NCBI RefSeq assembly: GCF_003855095.1
Contig: NZ_CP033972.1
Location: forward strand, 4,402,001-4,466,000
Source: Gordonia insulae
Lineage (GTDB): Bacteria; Actinomycetota; Actinomycetes; Mycobacteriales; Mycobacteriaceae
Direction: 5' to 3'
Length of the DNA: 64,000 nucleotides
Shown: piece after piece, positions 9,686 to 18,816 of the stretch
Layout of the letters: the number at the start of each line of letters is the position of its first letter
Numbering within the stretch: position 1 is the first letter of the stretch
Made by a program: the position numbers and the translations under genes
The notes under the pieces: model-generated
What the model was told of the DNA's origin: nothing
The model's database searches: none
Seen by the model: only the letters and a program-made list of their open reading frames with translations

Positions 9686-10893
9686 ACGATCATCCCGACG
9701 ACGGGCCCGGCGATCAGCGCGATCGCCACACGTGCCTCTACACCCACGGGTAGGAGTAGCAGCGCGATCGAGGCCCCGGTGGCCGCCCACCAACCCGCGG
9801 CGTACCAGCGGTGCGTGCCGACCGCGATCGCCGCGGCGCCGGTCACCGTCAGCAACGCGAGCGCGGTCGCCCCGAGCGTGAACGCGGCCAGCGTGGCCCC
9901 GGACAGTCGGAAGTCCGCGCCGAAGACCGTCGTCATCAGCCACGGCCCGATGAGCCACGCGGCCGCCGACCCGGCCACCCCGATCGCGGCGACCACCGCC
10001 GCCGGCGCGCGCAGCGCCGACCAGAGGTGCTGCCGTCCGTCGACGAAGCGGGTGATCAGCACACCCTGAAAGCTGTTCAGCGGCACCAGCAGGGGAGCTC
10101 GCGTGAGGGTCACCGCCAGGACCACCGCACCGACCGTCGCGGTGTCGGCGTCGTCGCCGTTGGTCGCATTGATCAACACGGGGAAGCCCATCACGAGGAC
10201 CGCACTCGCGGCCGCGGCGGCCATCGCGGTCACCGTGTTGAGCGTGAGCCGTCGGGCCGCGACGTCGCCGGGTAGGCCGATCGCCCGACGCGCGGCGCTC
10301 GAGCTGAGCAGCAGCACGATCCACGACACCGAGCCGATCACGGTGATCACCAGGAATGCGGTGAGGTCGAGGCCGAGCACCACCGCCGCGATCGCGCCGG
10401 CCAGCCGGATCAGTGCGTCCACCGACAGCAGGGCGGCGAACGCACCCCACGACGCCGCCCCCGACAACGCGCCCGCGAGGTGGGCGTACACGCCGAACGA
10501 TGCCACGCCCACCGACAGCAGCAGGACCGACAGCCAGCGGTGCTCGGTGAACACGTGCCCGCTCCACAGCGGTGACGTCGCCGCGACCAGGGCTGCAAGC
10601 GTCACCCCGATCAGCGCGTTGATCAGCCACGGCCGGCCCCGTGGCGGCGCATCGGAGGCCGGTGCGTGCTCGTCGATGCCCGCCCGGATCGCGCGCGTAG
10701 CCTCCTGCAGTTGACCGTTCTGCGCGCCCGTGACCATGCCGTAGGCCGCCCAGAAGACGGCGAACACCGCATAGCCCGCGGCGCCGAGATCTCGCGCGGC
10801 GAGCAGCAGGACCAGATAGCCCGACGCGGCGGCGATCACCGTGGCGACGGTGACACGTCCGATCGCCGAGTTCTTCGGCGTGGCGTCGGGCAT
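9628..10893 (-). CDS. Flippase-like polytopic membrane protein (Wzx/MATE-type)
   Basis: A 421-residue protein, nearly entirely hydrophobic, with about 12 predicted helices. The start region RVTVATVIAAASGYLVLLLAARDLG matches the N-terminus of polysaccharide flippases of the MATE/MVF group. It ends in a basic tail (VRRNRPTVASTRD). It probably moves a lipid-linked sugar across the membrane, and the adjacent GT2/DUF2304 pair fits such a substrate. Rv3630 in mycobacteria is my nearest remembered analogue. The ATG at 10893 was chosen because hydrophobicity starts there; the frame upstream runs antisense of nothing recognisable. It shares 58 bases with the convergent GT2 gene. Confidence 0.68.
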   Translation of the reverse strand: MPDATPKNSAIGRVTVATVIAAASGYLVLLLAARDLGAAGYAVFAVFWAAYGMVTGAQNGQLQEATRAIRAGIDEHAPASDAPPRGRPWLINALIGVTLAALVAATSPLWSGHVFTEHRWLSVLLLSVGVASFGVYAHLAGALSGAASWGAFAALLSVDALIRLAGAIAAVVLGLDLTAFLVITVIGSVSWIVLLLSSSAARRAIGLPGDVAARRLTLNTVTAMAAAAASAVLVMGFPVLINATNGDDADTATVGAVVLAVTLTRAPLLVPLNSFQGVLITRFVDGRQHLWSALRAPAAVVAAIGVAGSAAAWLIGPWLMTTVFGADFRLSGATLAAFTLGATALALLTVTGAAAIAVGTHRWYAAGWWAATGASIALLLLPVGVEARVAIALIAGPVVGMIVHALALVRRNRPTVASTRD

Positions 10894-10922
10894 CGTCTCG
10901 TCCGGTCCTGGTGCTCGAGGGC

Positions 10923-12278
10923 TCAGGACGGCCCGGGGAACGGCGGTAGCGCGGCGGTGAACAGCCACTCGTCCCACAGCGGGCCCAACGACATCGTGGA
11001 GAAGTTGGCGGCCAGGGCGATGAAATCCTCGGTGGTGACCGACCCGTAGCGATACTTGTCGGTCCACCGACGCAGCAGCGCGAAGAAGTTGCCGTCCCCG
11101 ATCGCCAGCCGGAGGGCATGCAGGGTCAGCGCGCCACGCTTGTAGACCCAGTCGTCGAACATGTGGCGCGGTCCCGGATCGGTGAGTGTCGTGCGCACCG
11201 GATGGGTGGCCAGCTTGTCGTAGTACGTGCGCGCCCACTCGGACGCGCTCTTGCCGCCCGACCGTTGGCTCCACAACCATTCGGCATAGCAGGCGAACCC
11301 CTCGTGCAGCCAGATGTCGCGCCAGCGCGACAGGGTGACGGAGTTGCCGAACCACTGATGCGCCAGTTCGTGGGCGACGAGGCGTTCGGCGCTGCGGCTG
11401 CCGTCGCAGTGGTTGGCGCCGAACGTGGAGAAGCTCTGTGCCTCGATCGGGATGTCGAGCTCGTCGTCGGTGACCACCACGGTGTAGGTGGGGAACGGAT
11501 AGGGCCCGAACATCTCCACGAAGACGTCGATCATCTCCATCTGCCGGCCGAAGTCGATGTCGAAGGTGCGCATCAGTCGTGCGGGCAGGACGGCGTCGAC
11601 CGGAAACGGCTTGGTGGCCAACGACTTCTTCTTGTACATGCCGATCTGGACCGAGGCCAGGTACGTCGGCATCGGTTCGATCTGCTGGTAGACCCAGGTG
11701 GTCTGCGCGGCGCGGGTCCGCTTGGACTCGAGGATGCCGTTGGCGAGCGCGTAGTACGGGCTGTCGGTGGTGATCGCGATCCGGTACGGCGCCTTGGCGC
11801 TCGGGTGGTCGTCGCACGGGAACCACGACGCGGCGCCGTTGGGCTGGTTGGCGCACAGCGCGCCGTCGGTGAGTTCCTCCCAGCCGACCTCACCCCAGGG
11901 GCCGCGGATCGGGCGCGGCGATCCGGTGTAGCGGATCACGATCGTCATCGCGCCACCGGGCGGGATGGGTGACTCGGGCGTGATCGACAGCTTCCGGCTG
12001 CGGTGCGAATGGCGGGCGCGCTTGTCGTTGACCGTCACCCGCGACACCGACATCGTCGACGCGAGGTCGAGCGTGAACCGCTGCAGATGGATGAACGACG
12101 TCGCGGTCAGGGTCGCGACGCCGGCCAGGCGGTTGGGCGAGACCTTGTATTCGAGGTCGAGGTCGTAGCGCGAGATGCGGTAGCCGAGATTGCCGTTGTC
12201 CGGCAGGTAGGGGTCGAGAGCATCGAGCGGGGCACCGAGATGGGGCTGACGTGGACCTTTGGCCGACTTACCCGGCAC
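10923..12278 (-). CDS. M1 family zinc metallopeptidase
   Basis: A 451-residue gluzincin peptidase. The zinc motif HELAH lies at residues 303-307, with the third ligand E326 in WLHEGFACYAEW, the exact HExxH-X18-E spacing of M1 aminopeptidases. The usual GxMEN exopeptidase motif is replaced by DIPIEAQSF at about 275-283. At half the length of PepN it lacks the large C-terminal helical domain, as in short actinobacterial M1 enzymes. The GTG start has AGGAGA four bases upstream; the frame continues 30 codons further without support. No signal peptide is visible, so it is probably cytosolic. It is followed closely by the flippase-like gene. Confidence 0.88.
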   Translation of the reverse strand: MPGKSAKGPRQPHLGAPLDALDPYLPDNGNLGYRISRYDLDLEYKVSPNRLAGVATLTATSFIHLQRFTLDLASTMSVSRVTVNDKRARHSHRSRKLSITPESPIPPGGAMTIVIRYTGSPRPIRGPWGEVGWEELTDGALCANQPNGAASWFPCDDHPSAKAPYRIAITTDSPYYALANGILESKRTRAAQTTWVYQQIEPMPTYLASVQIGMYKKKSLATKPFPVDAVLPARLMRTFDIDFGRQMEMIDVFVEMFGPYPFPTYTVVVTDDELDIPIEAQSFSTFGANHCDGSRSAERLVAHELAHQWFGNSVTLSRWRDIWLHEGFACYAEWLWSQRSGGKSASEWARTYYDKLATHPVRTTLTDPGPRHMFDDWVYKRGALTLHALRLAIGDGNFFALLRRWTDKYRYGSVTTEDFIALAANFSTMSLGPLWDEWLFTAALPPFPGPS

Positions 12279-12456
12279 TGACTCTCCTGTCTGCTCGAAT
12301 AGCGGCCTGTTTGAGAAGCGGTGCTGTGGGGAAAAGTTGGTGCAGCGTCTCGCCGCGCGTTTTCCCACACGGTCCCCATGCCGTCGCGGACACTTAGGTT
12401 ACCTGCCGCACCCGAGGTGCACCCGACGGTGAGGTCATGAGACGCTGAGAGGCAGG

Positions 12457-12478
12457 GAACCGGACCGCAGTCCGGTTC
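12457..12478. promoter_or_regulatory. Perfect 9-bp inverted repeat upstream of doxX-like gene
   Basis: GAACCGGAC and GTCCGGTTC flank a CGCA loop in the leader region, 27 bases before the ATG. A TAGGTT sequence at 12395-12400 could be the -10 element, which would place this palindrome in the 5' untranslated RNA. It could be a hairpin or a regulator site. Confidence 0.4.
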
Positions 12479-12505
12479 ATTGGAGTCGGGACGGAAGGGG
12501 AGATC

Positions 12506-12931
12506 ATGTTCGGCGTACGCAGTGTGACGTTTTTCTTGGCACGACTGATTCTCGGATACATCTTCATCATGCACGGCTGGCAGAAGCTCCACACCAACGG
12601 AATCAGCAATGTGGAGAAGGGTTTCGACGCGATGGGCATCCCGGCGCCCAACCTGGCCGCGCAGTACGCGACCTGGGTCGAGTTCGTCGGCGGCATCCTG
12701 CTGATTCTCGGTCTGTTGCTGCCGATCGTGTCGATCCTGTTGATCGCGGACATGATCGGCGCGATCGTCTACGCGCACTGGGATGCGGGATTCTGGACGG
12801 CCGACGGTGGGTACGAGTTGCCGCTCGCGCTGATCGCCGGCCTGCTGGCCGTCGGCTTCGCACAGGCCGGCAATGCGGCGGCCGATCACTACGTGTTCCG
12901 GCGGCGCCGCCGGGGCGCGGTGGTCGAGTAG
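12506..12931 (+). CDS. DoxX family membrane protein
   Basis: A 141-residue protein with four hydrophobic segments. The DoxX-type start FFLARLILGYIFIMHGWQKL is followed by a helix-rich FVGGILLILGLLLPIVSILL region. The C-terminus is a basic RRRRRG tail. DoxX-type proteins act in the membrane in redox or thiol-stress functions in actinobacteria; no specific partner is visible here. GAAGGGGAG about 5 bases upstream of the ATG is a good ribosome-binding site. A strong hairpin follows downstream. Confidence 0.85.
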   Translation: MFGVRSVTFFLARLILGYIFIMHGWQKLHTNGISNVEKGFDAMGIPAPNLAAQYATWVEFVGGILLILGLLLPIVSILLIADMIGAIVYAHWDAGFWTADGGYELPLALIAGLLAVGFAQAGNAAADHYVFRRRRRGAVVE

Positions 12932-12955
12932 GTCGGGATCGAGTAGACCGAAGAC

Positions 12956-12995
12956 CGGTTGGCGTCTGTGCCGAATCCGGCACAGACGCCAACCG
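12956..12995. terminator. Bidirectional terminator hairpin
   Basis: Two perfectly complementary 18-base arms (12956-12973 and 12978-12995) enclose the loop AATC. It sits between the convergent doxX-like gene and the NRPS stop codon. There is no U-tract on either side, as is common for actinobacterial terminators. Confidence 0.75.
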
Positions 12996-13001
12996 TCGAC
13001 C

Positions 13002-16000
13002 TCATCCGTTCCAGGGGGCGATCGGGTTGCCCTGCCAGCGGGTGTGCGCGGGCACCACGTCGCCGCGCATCACCAGCGATGCCGGGCCCACGGTCGCGCT
13101 CTCACCGAGGCCGGCCGCCGGTAGTGCCACACAATGCGGGCCGAGCGTGGAACCGGCATCGAGCCGCACCTCGTCGATCGCCATCACCCGGTCGTGGAAG
13201 AGATGGGTCTGCACCACGCAACCCCGCTGCACCGTTGCCCCGTCGCCGAGCGTGACGAGGTCGGCCTCGGGCAGCCAGTACGTCTCGCACCAGACACCCC
13301 TGCCGATGTGCGCGCCCAGCATGCGCAGCCAGAGGTTCAGGATCGGCGTGCCGGTCGCGGCATTGGCGAACCAGGGCGCCGCCACGGTCTCGACGAACGC
13401 GTCGGACAGCTCGTTGCGCCACACGAACGAACTCCACAACGGGTGCTCGGAGATCCGGATCCGCCCGACCACCAGCCATTTCGCCGCCGCCGCGATACAG
13501 CAGGCCGCAGCGCCGGCGACCAGCAGCAGCAATCCGCTGACCAGGGCCGCCACCCAGTAGTGCGCGTGCTGCGCGATGTACTGCAGACCGATCAGCATGA
13601 ACAGGCCGAGCCCGAACGACACCATCACCGGGATGATCCGCAACGTCTCGACGACCGACCGCGCGACCTTGAGCCGCGTCGACGGATCGAAGGTGCGGGA
13701 CGTGTCGGTGGCTGCCGCGGTGCGCCGCAAGCGAACCGGCGGGCTGCCCAGCCAGCTCGACCCCGACTTCGCGCGATCCGGCGTGGCCGAGAGCACCGCG
13801 ACGAGACTGTTCTTGGGGACCTTGCGGCCGGGGCCCGTCATCCCGGAGTTGCCGAGAAAGGATCGCTTGCCGATCTTCGCCTCGTCGATGTGCATCCATC
13901 CGCCGCCGAGCTCGTAGGACGCGACCATCGTGTCGTCGGCGAGGAACGCGCCGTCGCCGATGGTGGTGAACTTCGGCAGGACCAACGCGGTCGAGATCTC
14001 GGTGCCCGTGCCCACCTTGACCCCGAGGATGCGGAACCACCACGGCGTCAACAGGCTGGCGTAGAGCGGGAACAGGTAGGTGCGGGCGGCGTCGAGGAGA
14101 CGCTCGGTCATCCACACCTGCCAGCCGACGCGGGAGCGCACCGGGTGATAGCCCTTGGTCAGCCCGATCGACAGCAGCCGCACGAGCACAGCGGTGATGA
14201 CCGCGAACACCAGCAGGCTGGTGAGGGTGGCCGCCGGCAGCAGGGCCAGGCAACGCAGTGCGACGCTGCGCAACCGGTCGGCGTGGATGGCCCATGACCC
14301 CATCACCGCGAGGCCGGCCGCCAGTGCGATCAGCGGGATCGCGGCCAGCAGTAGCGACGACACCCCGTAGATCGACACCCAGCCACTGCCGCGTGGGGGT
14401 CGATGATCCGGCCAGGGATGATCGGCCTTGCGAACCTTCACCGCGGGCGAGCCGGCCCAGTGCTGGCCCGATTTCACGCGGCCGCGGACCGCCGAGCCGG
14501 GTGCGACCTCGGCGTCGCGACCCACCACGGCGCCGGGCAGCAGCGTCGACCGCGCACCGATCGAGGCGCCGCGTTTGATCACGATCTCACCGATGTGGAC
14601 GACGTCGCCGTCGATCCACCAGCCGGTGAGATCGACCTCGGGTTCCACCGACGCGCCCTCGCCGATGGTGAGGAATCCGGTGACCGGCGGAATCGTGTGC
14701 ATGTCGACGCCACGGCCGATCTTCGCGCCGAGTGCCCGTCCGAGGTGGATCATCCACGGCGCACCGGACAGATTCGATGCGCCGCTCGCCTCGAGCAGTC
14801 GTTCGGCGACCCAGAGCCGGATGTGCGTACCGCCGCCGCGGGGATAGTCGCCCGGCGTGACGCCCGCAAGGAGCACCCGGGCACCCGTCGCGGCGATCAG
14901 CATGCGTCCCGGCGGGGTGATGAACAGCACGAACGCGACCAGCAGCACCCACCAGTTCACCGAGACGAGCCAGGGCACCTGCCGATTCGTGCTGTCGGCG
15001 ACGGCGACCGCGATGTTGTTCACCACACCGAGCCACGTCGCCCACTGCAGGCCGGTGAGCGTGGTCAACGGCACCGACAACAGGATCTGCGCCAGGCCGG
15101 CCCGGCGCGGGGTCGGTGTGACCTCGCGGGGCGTGACCACCGTCGACGGCTTCCGCGCGTCGAGCATCTCGGCCAGCGAGCCGAGCCGCGGATGGTCGTA
15201 CAGATCGGCGACGGTGATCTCCGGGTACCGCGCGCGTAGCGCGGTCACCAACTGGGCGGCCGCGAGCGATCCGCCGCCCTCGGCGAAGAAGTCGGCGCCC
15301 GAGTTGGTGATGGTCACGCCGAGGACGTCGGTCCAGCACTGCGCCACCCACACCTCGGTGTCGGTGAGATCGACGTCATCGTCGTCGGTGGCCGTGTTTG
15401 CGCCGGGCAGCGGCCACGGCAGGGCGTTGCGGTCGACCTTGCCGGAGGTGCGGGTCGGCAGTTCGTCGACGAGCGCGAGGCGGGGCACCATCGGTGCGGG
15501 CAATTGGGCCACCAGGGTGGCGTGGGCCTGCGCGACGTCGAAGTCGGGGTGTGGGGACACCAGGTAACCGACCAGCAGGCTGTTGCCTGCCGCCGATTTG
15601 CGGACCGCGGCCGCCGCACCGCTCACCCCCGGGAGTTGTTGCAGCGCATTGTCGATCTCGCCGAGCTCGATCCGGCGACCACCGACCTTGACCTGGTCGT
15701 CGGCGCGGCCCTGGAAGAGCAGGCCTGCCGGGTCGAGCCGGACCAGGTCCCCGCTGCGGTACGCGCGATCCCATCCCAGGGTCGGCATGGGCGCGTACTT
15801 CTCGGCGTCCTTGGCCGCGTCGAGATAGCGGGCGAGCCCGACACCACCGATGACGAGTTCGCCGACCTCGCCCTCCGCGACGGGTCGGCTGTCGGTGCCG
15901 ACGACCGCGAGATCCCAACCGGGCAGCGGTAATCCGATGCGAACCGGTCCCTTGCCGTCGAGGGGGGCGGCGCACGCGACCACCGTCGCCTCGGTGGGGC

Positions 16001-16880
16001 CGTAGGTGTTCCACACCTCCCGCCCCTCGACGGCGAGCCGCTCGGCGAGCTCCGGCGGGCAGGCCTCACCGCCGAAGATCAACAGCCGCACCGCTTCCAG
16101 GGCCTCCGGTGGCCAGAGGGACGCCAACGTCGGGACCGTGGACACCACGGTGATGTCGCGCTGCACCAGCCATGGTCCGAGATCCATGCCGCTGCGCACC
16201 AGCGAGCGTGGCGCGGGGACCAGGCACGCCCCGTAGCGCCACGCCAGCCACATCTCCTCACACGAGGCATCGAAGGCGACCGAGAGGCCGGCGAGGACGC
16301 GGTCGCCCGGACCGAGCGGATCGTCGACCAGGAACATCCGCGCCTCGGCGTCGACGAAGGCCGCCGCGTTGCGATGCGTGACCGCGACGCCCTTGGGGGT
16401 ACCGGTGGACCCGGACGTGAAGATGATCCAGGCGTCGTCGTCGACGGTCGGACGCGATGCCGGCGTTGCATCGGCGGTGTCAGGGAGAGCCTGCAGGCCA
16501 CCGGGTCCCACGATCGCGTCCACCCGCGCCTCGCCGAACACCAGTTCGGCCCGCTCGTCGGGATCGTCGGCATCCACCGGGACGTACGCCGCGCCCGCAT
16601 ACAACGTGGACAGGATCGCCACGTACAGGTCACGGCTGCCCGACGGCATGCGGATCCCGACACGCCCTCCCCGGCGGACACCGGCCGCGGCGAGTCGTTC
16701 TGCGCCGCGTCGGACCAGCGCGAGCAACTGGACGTAGGTGAGAGCCAGGTCACCATCGTCGATCGCGATGGCATCGGGGTACGCCGCGGCGCTCGCATCG
16801 AGCACGTCGCACAGGGTGCGCGGGGCGCTGGCCTGCGACGACAGGAGGAATTGGGGAGGAATGACCACGGTCACGACCAT
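13002..16880 (-). CDS. Pls/PosA-type NRPS-like protein (A-PCP plus membrane/beta-helix acyltransferase modules)
   Basis: A 1,292-residue fusion. Residues 1-490 are an adenylation domain with FTSGSTGTPKG (154-164), WNTYGPTEA (about 290) and the late lysine K481 in TSGKVDRNALP. Residues 510-580 form a carrier domain with phosphopantetheine site S538 in EGGGSL. The rest alternates membrane helices with left-handed beta-helix hexapeptide segments (for example VHIGEIVIKRGASIGARS), the C-terminal domain found in epsilon-polylysine synthetase and related single-module synthetases. It probably activates one amino acid and joins it at the membrane without a condensation domain. The ATG used lies 20 bases after a TATATT -10 box. 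No thioesterase, MbtH or tailoring genes flank it. Confidence 0.85.
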   Translation of the reverse strand: MVVTVVIPPQFLLSSQASAPRTLCDVLDASAAAYPDAIAIDDGDLALTYVQLLALVRRGAERLAAAGVRRGGRVGIRMPSGSRDLYVAILSTLYAGAAYVPVDADDPDERAELVFGEARVDAIVGPGGLQALPDTADATPASRPTVDDDAWIIFTSGSTGTPKGVAVTHRNAAAFVDAEARMFLVDDPLGPGDRVLAGLSVAFDASCEEMWLAWRYGACLVPAPRSLVRSGMDLGPWLVQRDITVVSTVPTLASLWPPEALEAVRLLIFGGEACPPELAERLAVEGREVWNTYGPTEATVVACAAPLDGKGPVRIGLPLPGWDLAVVGTDSRPVAEGEVGELVIGGVGLARYLDAAKDAEKYAPMPTLGWDRAYRSGDLVRLDPAGLLFQGRADDQVKVGGRRIELGEIDNALQQLPGVSGAAAAVRKSAAGNSLLVGYLVSPHPDFDVAQAHATLVAQLPAPMVPRLALVDELPTRTSGKVDRNALPWPLPGANTATDDDDVDLTDTEVWVAQCWTDVLGVTITNSGADFFAEGGGSLAAAQLVTALRARYPEITVADLYDHPRLGSLAEMLDARKPSTVVTPREVTPTPRRAGLAQILLSVPLTTLTGLQWATWLGVVNNIAVAVADSTNRQVPWLVSVNWWVLLVAFVLFITPPGRMLIAATGARVLLAGVTPGDYPRGGGTHIRLWVAERLLEASGASNLSGAPWMIHLGRALGAKIGRGVDMHTIPPVTGFLTIGEGASVEPEVDLTGWWIDGDVVHIGEIVIKRGASIGARSTLLPGAVVGRDAEVAPGSAVRGRVKSGQHWAGSPAVKVRKADHPWPDHRPPRGSGWVSIYGVSSLLLAAIPLIALAAGLAVMGSWAIHADRLRSVALRCLALLPAATLTSLLVFAVITAVLVRLLSIGLTKGYHPVRSRVGWQVWMTERLLDAARTYLFPLYASLLTPWWFRILGVKVGTGTEISTALVLPKFTTIGDGAFLADDTMVASYELGGGWMHIDEAKIGKRSFLGNSGMTGPGRKVPKNSLVAVLSATPDRAKSGSSWLGSPPVRLRRTAAATDTSRTFDPSTRLKVARSVVETLRIIPVMVSFGLGLFMLIGLQYIAQHAHYWVAALVSGLLLLVAGAAACCIAAAAKWLVVGRIRISEHPLWSSFVWRNELSDAFVETVAAPWFANAATGTPILNLWLRMLGAHIGRGVWCETYWLPEADLVTLGDGATVQRGCVVQTHLFHDRVMAIDEVRLDAGSTLGPHCVALPAAGLGESATVGPASLVMRGDVVPAHTRWQGNPIAPWNG

Positions 16881-16900
16881 CGATTCGGCACGAAGGGGGA

Positions 16901-16906
16901 AATATA
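16901..16906 (-). promoter_or_regulatory. -10 element of NRPS-like gene
   Basis: TATATT on the minus strand lies 20 bases before the ATG, within one of the few AT-rich patches of the window. Confidence 0.45.
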
Positions 16907-17131
16907 GTCGACGCAACCGACAGCTGTCTGTGACGCAGGTGAACATTCAGTGGCGCGAGTCTCCGCGGTGCCGGCCGGTGAGCTTGCGCGCGAAACCCCG
17001 CAGAACACGGGCATCAGCGGGGTCCACCCGTGTAGTTTTCGCACTGACGTATCTCAGCACGGACGGCGGACGGATGTGGCATGCCCGCGCGTGTCCCGCG
17101 CCGACTGTCACCAGATGACGAGGATTGAGCA

Positions 17132-18106
17132 ATGCCGATTGTGCACCACCGCAAACCGAGTCTCCTGTCCTATCCGATGTGGCTCGGGACCCGTGCCCTA
17201 CTGCGCCCGACCCTGTCGCTCTGGCCGCTCACCAGGTCGGGGATGGCGGGTCTGTTCCTGATCGACCGCGCCCTCGCGATCGGGCCGAAGCCGAGCGGTG
17301 TGGTCCGGGAACAGATGACCCTCGCCGGGCGCCCGGTGGAGCTCATCATGCCGTCCGGACCGTCGCGCCGCGACTCCGAGACCGCGGTCCTCTACCTCCA
17401 TGGCGGTGCGTTCGTGGTGTGCGGTCTCGGTTCGCACCGGTCGATCGCCAGCCGGCTCGCCCGCTCCACCGAACTCCCGGTCTTCACGCTCGAGTACCGG
17501 CAGCTGCCGTCGTCGGGGGTGGGCACGTCGGTGGCCGATGCGGTCGACGCCTACCGCGAACTCGTGGGAGAGCGCGGGTACCGGCGGGTCATCGTCGCCG
17601 GTGACTCGGCCGGGGGATTCCTGGCCGGCAAGGTGGTGGAGGCCGCCGCCCGCGAGGGCCTGCCGCGGCCGACCGCGATGATCGGCATCTCGCCGCTTCT
17701 CGATCTCGATGTCGGCACCAACCCGGACCGCTCCAGCCGGTCCGATGCCTATATCCCGCAGAGCAAGATGGCGCAGCTCGCCGGCCTGTTCGGTCGTGGG
17801 CCCATCCCGTTCACCGGGGTGCGACGCATCGTGCAGATCGCCGACGCCGACTTCCCGCCGACGGTGATCATCACCGCGGAGGGCGAGATGCTCGAGGCCG
17901 ACGCCATCGAGCTGATCGAGACGCTCGACGAAGCCGGGGTCGACGCCGTCGGGCACAGCTACGCTTGGCAGGTGCACGCGTTTCCGGTGCTCACGACCCG
18001 GCATCCGGAAACCCTGCACGCGATCGAGGTGACCGCGGCATTCGTTGCCCAAGCCATACGAGAGGCGAAGGACGCTGACGAGCGGAAGGACCAGCGGGCC
18101 GGCTGA
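17132..18106 (+). CDS. Alpha/beta hydrolase, HSL (hormone-sensitive lipase) family
   Basis: A 324-residue esterase/lipase. The oxyanion motif HGGAF lies at residues 90-94 and the nucleophile motif GDSAGG at 157-162 with S159, the defining pair of the HSL (LipH/LipN-like) family. A late aspartate in ITAEGEMLEAD and a histidine in WQVHAFPV complete the triad. No signal peptide is clear. It probably hydrolyses short acyl esters. The ATG follows GAGGATTGAGCA, a usable ribosome-binding site. A DUF202 gene overlaps or follows directly, suggesting co-transcription. Confidence 0.85.
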   Translation: MPIVHHRKPSLLSYPMWLGTRALLRPTLSLWPLTRSGMAGLFLIDRALAIGPKPSGVVREQMTLAGRPVELIMPSGPSRRDSETAVLYLHGGAFVVCGLGSHRSIASRLARSTELPVFTLEYRQLPSSGVGTSVADAVDAYRELVGERGYRRVIVAGDSAGGFLAGKVVEAAAREGLPRPTAMIGISPLLDLDVGTNPDRSSRSDAYIPQSKMAQLAGLFGRGPIPFTGVRRIVQIADADFPPTVIITAEGEMLEADAIELIETLDEAGVDAVGHSYAWQVHAFPVLTTRHPETLHAIEVTAAFVAQAIREAKDADERKDQRAG

Positions 18107-18527
18107 GCCCGGACCGCGCGGGGACACGACCAGAGACGACACGACCAGAGACGGCGCGACCAACGACGACGCGTCCGAGGACGGGCCACTGCCCGTGCCG
18201 GGCGGCGTCGATGCCCGGTTCACGCTCGCCGCCGAACGCACCGTGTTGGCCTGGGTGCGCACCGCGCTCGGATTCATGGCCGCCGGGGTGGCCGTCGTCT
18301 ACGTCGCCGGTGACATCGAACATCCGATACTCGAGACAGCCCTGGGGCTCATCATGGTGGCCCTGGGATGCGTCATCGCACTGCTCGGTGCGTGGCGCTG
18401 GCGGCAGACCAGCCTGGCGCTGCGCGAGGGTGGCGAGATGCCGGGGCCCGCTCACGTCACATTCCTGATCGTTGGGATAGTGGTGGTGGCCGTGGCGATA
18501 GCCGTGGTGATCGTGATCCAGACCTGA
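18045..18527 (+). CDS. DUF202 (YidH-type) membrane protein; start uncertain
   Basis: The conserved part begins ARFTLAAERTVLAWVRTALGF and has three membrane helices, ending in a very hydrophobic VGIVVVAVAIAVVIVIQT, typical of DUF202/YidH proteins of unknown function. The start is unclear: the TTG used overlaps the preceding hydrolase gene by 62 bases. An in-frame GTG at 18195 would give 110 residues, closer to the family's usual 100-120. The frame between them is open and carries three 15-bp tandem repeats encoding a TTRDD-type pattern. If translated, these give a disordered N-terminal tail. Confidence 0.7.
   Translation: MPKPYERRRTLTSGRTSGPAEPGPRGDTTRDDTTRDGATNDDASEDGPLPVPGGVDARFTLAAERTVLAWVRTALGFMAAGVAVVYVAGDIEHPILETALGLIMVALGCVIALLGAWRWRQTSLALREGGEMPGPAHVTFLIVGIVVVAVAIAVVIVIQT
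18123..18167 (+). repeat. 15-bp tandem repeat, three copies
   Basis: GACACGACCAGAGAC occurs twice in exact tandem, followed by the degenerate copy GGCGCGACCAACGAC. The period of 15 keeps the reading frame of the DUF202 gene. Confidence 0.7.
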
Positions 18528-18542
18528 GGTGACTACGTTTCG

Positions 18543-18782
18543 ATGATCAACAACGACTTCCAGCGTGGGGCGCAGAGCTTCTCCCGCGGTATGACCATCG
18601 TCGGATCGGTGATCCTGATGGTCTGCGTGGCGTTGCTGACGGTCAACTGGTGGCAGGAGGGACGCTGGGTCTGGGTGGGACTCGGCATCGCCATCGTCAT
18701 CGTGAACATCGGCCTCGTCTACCTGCAGTTCCGTCGCCGCAAGCTGACGCCGCCGACGAAGCCGCCGTCAGACGGCGCGTGA
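18543..18782 (+). CDS. Small two-helix membrane protein, unknown function
   Basis: A 79-residue protein with two hydrophobic helices (about 18-36 and 43-62) and a basic, proline-rich tail (RRRKLTPPTKPPSDGA). I do not recognise the family. A GAGGTG sequence 13 bases before the ATG may serve for initiation. It follows the DUF202 gene by 15 bases and probably belongs to the same transcript; two small membrane proteins in a row suggest a membrane-associated unit. Confidence 0.6.
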   Translation: MINNDFQRGAQSFSRGMTIVGSVILMVCVALLTVNWWQEGRWVWVGLGIAIVIVNIGLVYLQFRRRKLTPPTKPPSDGA

Positions 18783-18816
18783 TCGCGCCGGCCACCCGGA
18801 TCCCGCCGACAGCACC

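Noticed and set aside
12391..12410. TTAGGTTA upstream of the doxX-like gene as an IdeR/DtxR iron box
   Set aside because: Only one half of the palindromic consensus is present; the second half does not match.
13134..14297. Long plus-strand open frame inside the NRPS-like gene
   Set aside because: It mirrors the coding strand of a well-supported gene and has no domain features.
16881..17131. A gene in the gap between the NRPS-like gene and the HSL esterase
   Set aside because: Short frames on both strands lack motifs and ribosome-binding sites; the gap holds only the candidate NRPS promoter.
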